Source of the DNA: Burkholderia cepacia
Lineage (GTDB): Bacteria > Pseudomonadota > Gammaproteobacteria > Burkholderiales > Burkholderiaceae
Assembly: GCF_029962485.1 (NCBI RefSeq)
Contig: NZ_CP073638.1
Span: forward strand, 62,001-126,000
Reading direction: 5' to 3'
DNA: 64,000 bases
How positions within the stretch are numbered: position 1 is the stretch's first letter; each line of letters opens with the position of its first letter. This document shows, in pieces, positions 43,700 through 51,615 of this stretch. Under the pieces are notes generated by a model that was not told where the DNA came from, made no database searches, and was given only the letters and a program-made list of their open reading frames with translations. A program made the position numbers and the translations under genes.

Positions 43700-43728
43700 T
43701 TGCCGTTCATATCATCCGATTATATAGG
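43700..43728 (+). promoter_or_regulatory. Candidate sigma-70 promoter for the PotD-like gene
   Basis: TTGCCG (43700-43705) and TATAGG (43723-43728) with a 17-bp spacer, inside an A/T-rich patch. Start of transcription near 43735 would give a leader of about 190 nt. Confidence 0.4.
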
Positions 43729-43928
43729 ACTAGAAAGCAAATTGTCATCGGATTGCGATGCAAGAGAAAGCATCAAGGGAGCCCGTACGCCGCTGCGTCT
43801 TGTCGTCGGCACGGATTCGCGACTGCACGGGCAGGGACGATTCGTACGGAGTGCACCGATCGCGTTCCGGCTTCTTTCAATTTGCCGTCGACCCTCACGC
43901 CGATCCATTACCTTCAAGGAAAACAGCA

Positions 43929-45050
43929 ATGCGCTTCTGTCATCTTCGCCAGCAGGTCGCGGGTGTTGCGCTCGTTGCAATTGCAGGACTTCTTCCATGC
44001 TGTTCGCTGCCGGCGCTCGCGGCCGCTCCCGAGCTCAACGTCTACAACTGGTCCGACTACATCGCCAGGGACACGATCCCGAACTTCGAAAAGGCGTCCG
44101 GCATTCACGTGCGATACGACAACTACGACAGCGACGACACGCTTCAGGCCAAGCTGCTGGCCGGGAGTTCGGGTTATGACATCGTGGTGCCGTCGTCGCT
44201 GTACATGGCGAGGCAGATTCAGGCCGGCATGCTGCAGAAGCTCGACAAGTCGAAAATCCCGAACCTCAGGCATCTCGACCCGGTCCTGATGAAAATGATC
44301 GCGGATGTCGACCCGGGCACGCAGTACGGCGTGCCCTGGGCGTTCGGCACGGACGGGATCGGCTACAACGTCCAGGAAGTGAAGAAAGCACTGGGCGACA
44401 ACGCGCCCGTCGACAGCTGGGCGCTCGTGTACGACGTGGATAACGTGTCGAAGCTGAAGCAGTGCGGCGTGTCGTTCCTGGATCAGGCCGCCGATGCGTT
44501 CGCGAGCGCGTTGCAGTACCTGCACAAGGATCCGAACAGCGCGAATCCCGCCGACTATCAGGCTGCCTTCGATTTGCTGAAGAAGGTGCGCCCGTACATC
44601 ACCCAGTTCAACTCGTCGGGCTACATCAACGACCTCGCCAACAACGATGTCTGCGTCGCGATCGGCTGGTCGGGTGACGTGGGTATCGCGCGGCGGCGCG
44701 CGGCAGATGCGAAGCGGTCCTACGAAATCCGTTTCTCGAACGTCAAGGAAGGCGGCCTGATGTGGTTCGACATGATGGCGATTCCGAAGGATGCGCCCCA
44801 TCCCGAAGCAGCCATGAAGTGGATCGACTATATCGAAGACCCGAAGGTCAATGCGGCGATCACCAACGAAGTGTTTTATCCGAGCGCAAACCGCGCTGCC
44901 CGAGCGCTCGTCGACGCCGTCGTGTCACGGGATCCGAGTGTGTATCCGCCCGACGACGTGCTGCGCAAGATGACGCTGATGAAGCCGGTGCCGATCGAAA
45001 TCGTCCGTCTCGAGAACCGCCTCTGGGCGCAACTGAAGGCCGGACGCTGA
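43929..45050 (+). CDS. PotD-like polyamine ABC substrate-binding protein
   Basis: A 373-residue periplasmic protein: long signal peptide (MRFCHLRQQVAGVALVAIAGLL ... ALAA, about 32 residues), then LNVYNWSDYIARDTIPNFEKASGIHVRYDNYDSDDTLQAKLL, the hallmark of PotD/PotF spermidine/putrescine binding proteins, and GVPWAFGTDGIGYN plus VCVAIGWSGDVGIA, where PotF has polyamine-contacting aromatic and acidic residues. ATG chosen by AAGGAAAA upstream. No permease or ATPase is adjacent; instead an outer-membrane protein and an agmatine-deiminase-family enzyme follow, so agmatine or putrescine is the likely ligand. Confidence 0.9.
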   Translation: MRFCHLRQQVAGVALVAIAGLLPCCSLPALAAAPELNVYNWSDYIARDTIPNFEKASGIHVRYDNYDSDDTLQAKLLAGSSGYDIVVPSSLYMARQIQAGMLQKLDKSKIPNLRHLDPVLMKMIADVDPGTQYGVPWAFGTDGIGYNVQEVKKALGDNAPVDSWALVYDVDNVSKLKQCGVSFLDQAADAFASALQYLHKDPNSANPADYQAAFDLLKKVRPYITQFNSSGYINDLANNDVCVAIGWSGDVGIARRRAADAKRSYEIRFSNVKEGGLMWFDMMAIPKDAPHPEAAMKWIDYIEDPKVNAAITNEVFYPSANRAARALVDAVVSRDPSVYPPDDVLRKMTLMKPVPIEIVRLENRLWAQLKAGR

Positions 45051-45284
45051 CGGCGTCGCACAGCGCGGCTGCGGCAAGCGCCGCTTGCCGTGCGCACTGA
45101 AACCGCAGTCACGCCGGGCTGCCTGCACCGATAGCGAGCGGGCGCATTCCTCGAACGCCGCACACCCTGTGAGCCGCCTCGCGCGTCTCGCACGGGCGCG
45201 TTCGTGCTCGCGCCAGCCGAACACTTGGCTTCGACAGCCCGGCCAAAGCGGCATTAACCGCAATAAAAAACATGGAGACTTCGT

Positions 45285-46829
45285 ATGAGAAGAAAGCTGA
45301 TCGGTTTGCTGGTGGCGGGCTGTCTGCCCGGTGTCGCGGCGGCGGACCCCCTGTCTGACCAGATCCGGGCGCTGCAGGCGCAACTCGACGTATTGCAGAA
45401 AGAGGTGGCGAGATTGCGGGCGCACGCGTCGGACAGATCCGCAGCCGTCGAGCTTGCGCCAGCACCGATCGATCCGTCGTCGCCTGCCTACGGCAAAGCG
45501 CAGGCGGCGCTCACCAACGACGACGTCACGGCCATGAAGCAACAGCTTGCCGTCCAGCAGCTGAAGGTGAACACGCTCGAGGACGCGGCGAATACCGGCC
45601 CGATCGCGGGCCTCTCGGTAACGGGCTACATCGATCCGACCTATGTGTACAACCGCGCGCAAGGCGGTTCGTCGTTCCTGTTCGCCAATCACGAAAGTAC
45701 CGGCGGCTACTTCAACAGCACGTTCGGCGATCTGTACCTGGACATCAAAAAGACCTTCGGTGTCGGGCCGATGGCGCCATCGGCCGAAATCACGCTGATG
45801 CCCAATCGAGGCAACGGCATCACGCTGATGCAGAACGAGCATGGTCAGATCGGCAACAACATCCTGAATACGGCGGTCGTCAGTGTGCCGCTCACCGGCA
45901 CGACGACATTCGTCGCGGGCCTGATGCCCAGCTTCGGCGGCTACGAAGTGCAGCAGTCGAATCAGATGCTCACGCTGACCCACAACCTGCTGTACGACTT
46001 TTCCGACCCCGGCAGCTACGTCGGCCTCGGTGCGAATTATACGAAGGGCAACTGGACCTGGAAGTTCCTGCTCGGCAATGAACAGTACCGGACCAATGGC
46101 GCCATCACGCAGACGGGGACCAACGCGCTGGGCGATCCGGTCACGACCAGCAACAAGGTACCGACGTTTACCGCACGCGCAGATTACGCATGGTCCAGTG
46201 CGCTCGATATCGGCGCGTCGTTCAACATCGGCCGACAGACGTTGCCGAGTGCCGTCAACCCCGCGACCGGTGCCGTGAACTATGGCATCGGCGGCCAGGC
46301 GCCCAGTGGATTCGGCGCATTCTTCTTCTCGGAAGCCGATCTGACTTATCAGCTCGCCGACGTTCAGTACAACGCAGAAATCGACTACGGCCAGCAGCAG
46401 AATGCCGCGTTCAATGGCGGCCAGGCGCAATGGTATGGCATTTCGCTGCTCGCGCACCGCAAGTTCAGCCTGCCGGGCGTCGGCAGGATGGGCGCGACGC
46501 TCCGCTACGACTTCCTCGCCGACAGCAAGAACGGCGGTGGTGGCGGCGGTGTCGCGCTCAACGGGCAGGGGCGCGACCCGTACAACGGCTTCGGTATCGG
46601 CGCGGACTGTTTCGCCAATTCGCAGGCAAGCGGTGGCATGGGCCTTCAGTGCAAGGGTTCGAATCGCCAGGACGTCGCGCTCGATCTGCTGTTTTTCCCG
46701 ACCGCCCAGATCACGGTGAAGGTCGAGTATCGACACGACTGGGCCAATAACAAGGTGTTCCTGCGAAACGACGGCTCGTACAGCAAGAGCAACGACTTGC
46801 TCGCGACGCAGTTCATCTACTCGTTCTAG
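45285..46829 (+). CDS. DUF3138 family outer-membrane beta-barrel protein
   Basis: A 514-residue protein: signal peptide MRRKLIGLLVAGCLPGVAAA, a short coiled coil (DQIRALQAQLDVLQKEVARLRAH), a linker, and a second coil ending near residue 105 before a long beta-rich region starting LSVTGYIDPTYVYN and ending in aromatic Phe (ATQFIYSF). N-terminal coiled coil plus barrel is the layout of DcaP/OprP-like porins; the opening matches the DUF3138 family seen in Burkholderia. It lies between the PotD-like and agmatine-deiminase genes and probably lets the polyamine cross the outer membrane (inference). Confidence 0.8.
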   Translation: MRRKLIGLLVAGCLPGVAAADPLSDQIRALQAQLDVLQKEVARLRAHASDRSAAVELAPAPIDPSSPAYGKAQAALTNDDVTAMKQQLAVQQLKVNTLEDAANTGPIAGLSVTGYIDPTYVYNRAQGGSSFLFANHESTGGYFNSTFGDLYLDIKKTFGVGPMAPSAEITLMPNRGNGITLMQNEHGQIGNNILNTAVVSVPLTGTTTFVAGLMPSFGGYEVQQSNQMLTLTHNLLYDFSDPGSYVGLGANYTKGNWTWKFLLGNEQYRTNGAITQTGTNALGDPVTTSNKVPTFTARADYAWSSALDIGASFNIGRQTLPSAVNPATGAVNYGIGGQAPSGFGAFFFSEADLTYQLADVQYNAEIDYGQQQNAAFNGGQAQWYGISLLAHRKFSLPGVGRMGATLRYDFLADSKNGGGGGGVALNGQGRDPYNGFGIGADCFANSQASGGMGLQCKGSNRQDVALDLLFFPTAQITVKVEYRHDWANNKVFLRNDGSYSKSNDLLATQFIYSF

Positions 46830-46915
46830 CGCCGGACAACGCGCTGTCGTGCCGGCCGCCGGTAATTCGCCGTCGGTCGGACCTATCCAGTTGGTTCATT
46901 GCTTATGGAGATGCC

Positions 46916-48421
46916 ATGAAAAACAAGCGCACCAAACTGTCGTGTGCGGCAACCGGCGAATCGCCGCTCACGCGCCGCGGCTTTATCAAGGGATCGGCGG
47001 TGCTGCTCGGCGCGTCGTGGGTGGGCGCGTTGGCGGGATGTGGCGGCGATGATGCGTCGACGAATCCCGCGGCGCTTCGCGCGTCCAGGCGCCAGGCGGC
47101 CAATCCTGCGGCGTATCTGCTGCCGGGCGAGGATGCGCCGCACTCGGCGACGTACATGGCATTTGCGTCGGGCTCGGAAGGCATCTGGACACCGCTCACC
47201 GCGCAGAGCACCGATGCGGGTATCGACCGCGTTCGTGCCGATCTGATGGACGTCGCGAAGGCGATCGGCACCTACGAGCCGGTCAACATGCTGGTGCTGC
47301 CGGTCGACCTGAGTGCCGCGCAGGCGCTGCTGGCGACGGCCAGTGGCGCGAACCCCGCGATCCACGCCAACTACCTGGCGCGCGGAGCCGGCGTGGGCGG
47401 CGTCAACCTGATTGCGCTGGCCGATGGCTTCGACGATCTGTGGACGCGCGACACCGGCTGTGTCTTCGTGAAGGATACGGCCAATGGCAATGCATTGTGC
47501 GCGGTGAACTTCAACTTCAACGGCTGGGGCAATGCGAACACCGACGGCTTGAACCTCAATGCGGGAATGACGCTGCCGCCTGCCGTTGCCGCGAGCAGCA
47601 ACAAGTCCAAGGCCGGCAAATTCTTCCAGCCGTTCGCCAATGACCGTACGCTGGCGGGATGGATGGCGCAGGCAAACAACGCGACGCTGATACAGAGTAC
47701 GTTGACGCTGGAAGGCGGCGCGATCGAATTCGACGGGGAAGCGACGGCGATCCTGACCGAATCCGCCGTGCTGCATGTCAGCCGCAATCCGCAGCTGTTC
47801 AATATTCCGGGTGGCGTCGTCGCCAACGCGACACTGCTGCCGACGGCCAAGGACACGGTGCTCGCGGAACTGCAGCGCACGCTCGGCGTGCAGAAGATCA
47901 TCTGGATTCCCGGAACGGCGATCTTTCCGCAAGGCTGCGGGGCCGGTGGGCAAGGCGGCGCCGCCACGCCGGCAAACGAGACCGACATCACGAACGGGCA
48001 TGTCGATTTCTACGCGAAGTTTCTTGCTCCGGGCGTCGTCGCGTACTGCTATGACGCGTCGAATTCGATGGGGGAGCGGGCGCTGAGCGAAGCCAACTGG
48101 CAGCGCCTGAACAATCTGACGGACGCCAGCGGGCGAACGCTGCAATTGATCGAACTGACGACGCCGGCAAACTACGGGACCTCGAACGGCGTGACGTTGA
48201 CCACGCGCCAGACGACAAACTTCGCGGCCGGCTACATCAACTTCTACAAATGCAATGGCGCGATCATCATGCCGAAATTCAACGATGCATCGGCCGACTC
48301 CGCTGCGCTGACGGCGATCCAGCCGTATGCGGGTTCGCGGGATATCGTTCAGGTCGATATTCTGGGCATTGCGTCAGGGGGCGGCGGCGTGCATTGCGCG
48401 ACGCGCGAAGTTCCCGCGTAG
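46916..48421 (+). CDS. Tat-exported agmatine deiminase/PAD-family protein
   Basis: A 501-residue protein. Twin arginines (Arg20-Arg21 in TRRGFIKG) and a lipobox-like ALAGC (Cys42) mark it as Tat-exported and probably lipidated. The guanidino-deiminase core is present: LWTRDTG with Asp179, EGGAIEFDG (Glu266), and nucleophile Cys494 in GGGGVHCATREVPA. This is the Porphyromonas-type peptidylarginine/agmatine deiminase family, which hydrolyses agmatine to N-carbamoylputrescine and ammonia. Most members are cytoplasmic and about 350-370 residues; this one is longer by the export signal and insertions. Forms a cassette with the PotD-like and DUF3138 genes. Confidence 0.88.
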   Translation: MKNKRTKLSCAATGESPLTRRGFIKGSAVLLGASWVGALAGCGGDDASTNPAALRASRRQAANPAAYLLPGEDAPHSATYMAFASGSEGIWTPLTAQSTDAGIDRVRADLMDVAKAIGTYEPVNMLVLPVDLSAAQALLATASGANPAIHANYLARGAGVGGVNLIALADGFDDLWTRDTGCVFVKDTANGNALCAVNFNFNGWGNANTDGLNLNAGMTLPPAVAASSNKSKAGKFFQPFANDRTLAGWMAQANNATLIQSTLTLEGGAIEFDGEATAILTESAVLHVSRNPQLFNIPGGVVANATLLPTAKDTVLAELQRTLGVQKIIWIPGTAIFPQGCGAGGQGGAATPANETDITNGHVDFYAKFLAPGVVAYCYDASNSMGERALSEANWQRLNNLTDASGRTLQLIELTTPANYGTSNGVTLTTRQTTNFAAGYINFYKCNGAIIMPKFNDASADSAALTAIQPYAGSRDIVQVDILGIASGGGGVHCATREVPA

Positions 48422-48445
48422 ACGGGCGCTCGGCACAAGCGCAAA

Positions 48446-48474
48446 GCCGCCCGTCACGGATCGTCCCGGGCGGC
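48446..48474. terminator. Bidirectional hairpin between convergent genes
   Basis: GCCGCCCG (48446-48453) and CGGGCGGC (48467-48474), perfect 8-bp arms with a 13-nt loop. A is present on both outer sides (AAA before, AAAT after), giving a short U-run for minus-strand transcription. It sits between the agmatine-deiminase gene and the convergent barrel-protein gene. Confidence 0.6.
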
Positions 48475-48482
48475 AAATCGCT

Positions 48483-48818
48483 TCAATCGGTCAGTGCGGT
48501 CCCCACGATCTCGTACCGCCCTTGCGTCGCATCGACGTGCGCGAGCGTATCGAGCACGCGTATCACGGGCGGGTGGCCGTACACCCGCTCGACCATCGTC
48601 TTGTATTCGTCGCCGTGCCAGCGTGCCGCGGCTTCTCGCGTGCGCCACACGTACACGCCGCCGCCTTCGTGCGTGGCCGCGTCGTAAAAGTACCACTTGT
48701 GCAGCAGATCCGGGTTCTGCGCCCACTTCGCCGCGGTGCTTTCATAGCGCCTCTTCAACGTGGCGACATCGACGTCGGGTTGCAGCTTGAAGAAGACGAT
48801 TTCGGTAATCACGCTCAA
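48483..48818 (-). CDS. Dimeric alpha/beta-barrel (monooxygenase/YdhR-like) protein
   Basis: A 111-residue single-domain protein: EIVFFKLQPDVDVATLKRRYESTAAKW, then LLHKWYFYDAATHEGGGVYVWRTREAAARWHGDEYKTMVERVYG. This is the strand-helix-strand pattern of small ferredoxin-fold dimeric barrel proteins (antibiotic biosynthesis monooxygenase, Dabb, YdhR). A specific activity cannot be assigned. It is divergent from an HxlR-type regulator and shares a promoter region with two identical 19-bp palindromes, so it is probably the regulator's main target. Confidence 0.78.
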   Translation of the reverse strand: MSVITEIVFFKLQPDVDVATLKRRYESTAAKWAQNPDLLHKWYFYDAATHEGGGVYVWRTREAAARWHGDEYKTMVERVYGHPPVIRVLDTLAHVDATQGRYEIVGTALTD

Positions 48819-48920
48819 TCCTCCGTCGGAAAATTGCGGAAACGAAACATTCGCGCCCTCGCTCGATTCGGAAGCCGTGCCGCATACGCTTCAAGCGCCT
48901 TCGTGGTAGCGTAGGCACCA

Positions 48921-48939
48921 TGCTTTAAAAAGTAAAGCA
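48921..48939. promoter_or_regulatory. HxlR-type operator, copy 1
   Basis: TGCTTTA-AAAAG-TAAAGCA, a 19-bp inverted repeat with perfect 7-bp arms. An identical copy lies 60 bp further on at 48981. The A/T content is sharply different from the GC-rich surroundings. Confidence 0.85.
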
Positions 48940-48980
48940 GAAGCGAGGCTCGATTCACGCCGTTGACTCTGCCCGTCGAT

Positions 48981-48999
48981 TGCTTTAAAAAGTAAAGCA
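48981..48999. promoter_or_regulatory. HxlR-type operator, copy 2, overlapping the start codon
   Basis: Identical in all 19 bases to the copy at 48921. Its last base is the A of the regulator's ATG (48999-49001), so bound protein would cover the translation start, and no Shine-Dalgarno sequence fits before that ATG. Leaderless or promoter-proximal translation is likely. Confidence 0.85.
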
Positions 49000-49367
49000 T
49001 GACGACACCAAGAATCGGACAACGCGTTCGCGGATCGACGACAGGGCGGCCCATCATGGTCGTGCTGGATCTGCTCGGGCGCCGCACGGCGCTTCGCATC
49101 CTGTGGGAACTGCGCGGCTCGCCGCTCACGTTCCGTGCATTGCAGGAAGCCTGCGAAACGAATGCGCGCCTGCTCAACACGCGGCTGGCCGAGCTCAAGG
49201 CGTCGGGCCTCGTCGAGCACGGAGAGGGCGGTTATTGCATGACCGCCGAAGGCCGGCGGCTCGAAGCGGCGCTGCAGCCGTTGCTGGGGTGGGCAAGACA
49301 GTGGGCGAAGCGCGACCCGGACGGCTTGGACGCGGCCGATCGCGAGCAATCCGGTCAGGCGCGCTGA
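48999..49367 (+). CDS. HxlR/MarR-like winged-helix transcriptional regulator
   Basis: A 122-residue regulator: RVRGSTTGRPIMVVLDLLGRRTALRILWELRGSPLTFRALQEACETNARLLNTRLAELKASGLVEHGEGGYCMTAEGRRL. The 'RPIM..LDLLGRR..LRILWELR' opening is typical of HxlR-type proteins, supporting ATG 48999 rather than the later Met at residue 20. Two identical 19-bp palindromes lie upstream, one overlapping this start codon, implying autoregulation and control of the divergent barrel-protein gene. Confidence 0.85.
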   Translation: MTTPRIGQRVRGSTTGRPIMVVLDLLGRRTALRILWELRGSPLTFRALQEACETNARLLNTRLAELKASGLVEHGEGGYCMTAEGRRLEAALQPLLGWARQWAKRDPDGLDAADREQSGQAR

Positions 49368-49450
49368 TCGTCCGCGCCCGGGTGCGCCTTGCGACATCGT
49401 TCCGGGTCACGCGTCGAGCGTGATCCATTTTTTGTTTGCGGAGTCCTTTC

Positions 49451-50143
49451 ATGTCTGTTCGCGCCGTCATCTTCGACTTCGATCTGACGCTGGCGGATTC
49501 GTCCGCGGCGATCATCGAATGCACGGAATACGCGTTGCATCAGCTTGGCGCGGCAGGCGCGACGCCGGCGCAGATCGGCGCCGTGATCGGGCTGACGCTG
49601 CCGCAGATGTTCCACTCGTTGACGGGCGAAACCGAACCGGCGCGGGCCGACGCGTTCGCACGGCACTTCGTGGCGCGTGCCGACGAGATCATGGTGCCCG
49701 GTACGCGCATCTATCCCGAGGTGCCGCTGCTGCTCGCGCAGTTGCGCGAGCAGGGGCTTGCGGTCGCGATCGTATCGTCCAAGTTTCGCTACCGGATCGA
49801 GGCGATTCTCGAACGCAACGGTTTGCAGACGCTGGTCGACGTGTTGATCGGCGGGGAAGACGTGCAGCGTCACAAGCCGGATCCCGAAGGGCTCGTGCAG
49901 GCACTCGCGCGGCTCGATCTGCCGGCCCGCGCGGCGATCTACGTAGGCGACCATGCGGTGGACGCGCAGGCTGCCGAGCGCGCCGGCGTGCCGTTCGTCG
50001 GCGCGGTGACCGGCATGACGTCGTTCGACGCGTGGGCGCGCGCGGGCAAGCAGGCGGTCTCCACGCATATCGGCGAACTGGCCGCGATCGTGCGGCGGAT
50101 GCAGCGCGAGTCGGGCCAGGCGTCCGGCCCGCACGACGCCTGA
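49451..50143 (+). CDS. HAD-superfamily hydrolase (phosphoglycolate phosphatase-like)
   Basis: A 230-residue HAD hydrolase with a helical C1 cap. Motif I is VIFDFDLTL (nucleophile Asp9, acid/base Asp11), motif II is VSSK, motif III KPDPEG, and motif IV YVGDHAVDAQAAERAG with the Mg-binding Asp residues. Similar in size and order to Gph/PpaX. Start at 49451 has GGAG 10 nt upstream. The MFS transporter gene follows 22 bp later, probably in the same transcript. Substrate unknown. Confidence 0.9.
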   Translation: MSVRAVIFDFDLTLADSSAAIIECTEYALHQLGAAGATPAQIGAVIGLTLPQMFHSLTGETEPARADAFARHFVARADEIMVPGTRIYPEVPLLLAQLREQGLAVAIVSSKFRYRIEAILERNGLQTLVDVLIGGEDVQRHKPDPEGLVQALARLDLPARAAIYVGDHAVDAQAAERAGVPFVGAVTGMTSFDAWARAGKQAVSTHIGELAAIVRRMQRESGQASGPHDA

Positions 50144-50165
50144 CGCCGGATTCGGGAGCCGCACG

Positions 50166-51530
50166 ATGCCGCGCCACGTGAACCATCTCCGCTGGAAGAT
50201 CGTCGCGTTGCTGGTCGCACCGTTGACCTTCGTGATGACGCTCGATCGCGCGGCGATGGCCGTGACCGCGCCGACGATCCAGGGCGAACTCGGCCTGTCG
50301 ATCGTCGAGATGTCGATGATCCTGACGATCTACTTCTGGGCCTATGCGATCGGCCAGATTCCGGCCGGACGCGCGGCCGAACGCTTCGGGTCGCGCAGCG
50401 TGCTGTTCGGCACGAGCACGCTGTGGTCGCTGATGATGATCGTCACGCCGTTCGGCAGTTCGTTCGCCTGGCTGTTCGGTTGCCGGCTGGTGCTCGGCGG
50501 CGCGCAGTCGGCCGACTGGTCGAGCAGTGTCGTTGCGCTCAAGCGCTGGTTTCCGGCCGGCGAACGCGCGAAAGGCAACGCGGTGCTGCTCGCGGGGCTG
50601 TATCTGGGGCCGATCGTGTCGGCGCCGCTTACGGCCTGGACGATCGTCCATTTCGGCTGGCATGCCGTCTTCTACGGATTCGGTGCGCTCGGCCTGCTGC
50701 TCGGCGCAATCTGGTGGTTCTGCTACCGCGATGCGCCGGCGTCGCATCCGCTCATCACCCAGGCCGAAGCCGACTACATCGCGGCCGGCCAGCCGCCCGG
50801 CCATACGGCCGTGTCGGGTTCGCTCGTGCGTTGCCTGCGGTTGGGGCGCTTCTGGATCTTCGGCATCCAGTATTTCCTGCTCGTGCTGATCCAGAGCTTC
50901 TACACGACGTGGCTGCCGACCTACCTGATGCGCGCGCGCGGACTGTCGCTGAAGGCGATGGGGGTGTATGCGTCGCTGCCGTGGGTTGCCGTGTTCGTGG
51001 CGGTATTCGTCGCGGGCGCCGTCAGCGACCGGTTACTGGGGAAAACGGGCTCGATCTACTGGGCGCGCACGCCGGTCGCGATCGCGGGATTCGTCGTGAG
51101 CGCACTGGCACTGGTCGCCGCGTCGCGTGCGGAGGCGATGGCCGCGGTCATCGCGCTGCTGTGCCTGTCGTTTGCGGCCGTCGGGTTCGTGCAGGTCGTC
51201 GTGTGGTCGGCCGCGCAGGATCTCGGGCGGCCGTTCGCCGGCGTGATGTCGGGCTGGACCAACGTGTGGGGTGCGCTGTCGAACGTCGCGGGCCCGATGG
51301 CGCTCGCGCTCGTCGTCAAGGTCACCGGCAGCTGGAGCAGCGGGATGGTCGTGATCGGCGCCGCGGCGGCGTGCGGCGCGGTGCTGTGGCTGTTCGTGCA
51401 TCCCGAGCGCCCGTTGCTTGCCGTGGCGGCGGGCGGCTTGCCGCCGGCGGCAGGGGGCCGGAACGCGCCACGCGGCGATGCGCGCAAAACCCGGGCCGAC
51501 GCCGGGCGGGTTTCCGAACCGACCGACTGA
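50166..51530 (+). CDS. MFS transporter (anion:cation symporter type)
   Basis: A 454-residue, 12-helix carrier: VTAPTIQGELGLSIVEMSMILTIYFWAYAIGQIPAGRAAERFGSRSVL, the helix 1-3 pattern of the ACS family (GudP, D-galactonate and phthalate carriers), and SAGSDRLLGKT-like loop 6-7 (AVSDRLLGKTGS). About 30 polar C-terminal residues follow the last helix. Preceded by the HAD hydrolase with a 22-bp gap. Probably imports a sugar acid or aromatic carboxylate (family knowledge). Confidence 0.88.
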   Translation: MPRHVNHLRWKIVALLVAPLTFVMTLDRAAMAVTAPTIQGELGLSIVEMSMILTIYFWAYAIGQIPAGRAAERFGSRSVLFGTSTLWSLMMIVTPFGSSFAWLFGCRLVLGGAQSADWSSSVVALKRWFPAGERAKGNAVLLAGLYLGPIVSAPLTAWTIVHFGWHAVFYGFGALGLLLGAIWWFCYRDAPASHPLITQAEADYIAAGQPPGHTAVSGSLVRCLRLGRFWIFGIQYFLLVLIQSFYTTWLPTYLMRARGLSLKAMGVYASLPWVAVFVAVFVAGAVSDRLLGKTGSIYWARTPVAIAGFVVSALALVAASRAEAMAAVIALLCLSFAAVGFVQVVVWSAAQDLGRPFAGVMSGWTNVWGALSNVAGPMALALVVKVTGSWSSGMVVIGAAAACGAVLWLFVHPERPLLAVAAGGLPPAAGGRNAPRGDARKTRADAGRVSEPTD

Positions 51531-51615
51531 GCCGTATTGCGCAACGGCCCGGCAGAGCGCGACGGATTCTGCGACCATCGCCGTTAAAGCGATATCCGCC
51601 ACTCGATCCGCCGCC

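Larger units (their letters stand above)
43353..43928. other. Intergenic region, 576 bp, locally A/T-rich
   Basis: Separates the ArsR gene from the PotD-like gene. It contains the ArsR-type palindrome (43407-43426), and from about 43560 to 43760 a stretch clearly richer in A/T than the surroundings. A sigma-70-like promoter lies at 43700-43728 and a leader of about 190 nt precedes the PotD-like ATG. Open frames that read through it have atypical composition and no ribosome sites. No IS end, tRNA or known riboswitch was recognised. Confidence 0.5.

Noticed and set aside
43441..43928. End of an insertion sequence or genomic island suggested by the A/T-rich patch
   Set aside because: No terminal inverted repeats, target duplications, tRNA or transposase/integrase fragment seen; more simply a promoter region.
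43546..44289. Plus-strand frames of 199-247 codons overlapping the start of the PotD-like gene
   Set aside because: They overlap the PotD-like signal peptide region in other frames and turn into Arg/Thr-rich shadow; the PotD frame has the ribosome site and family motifs.
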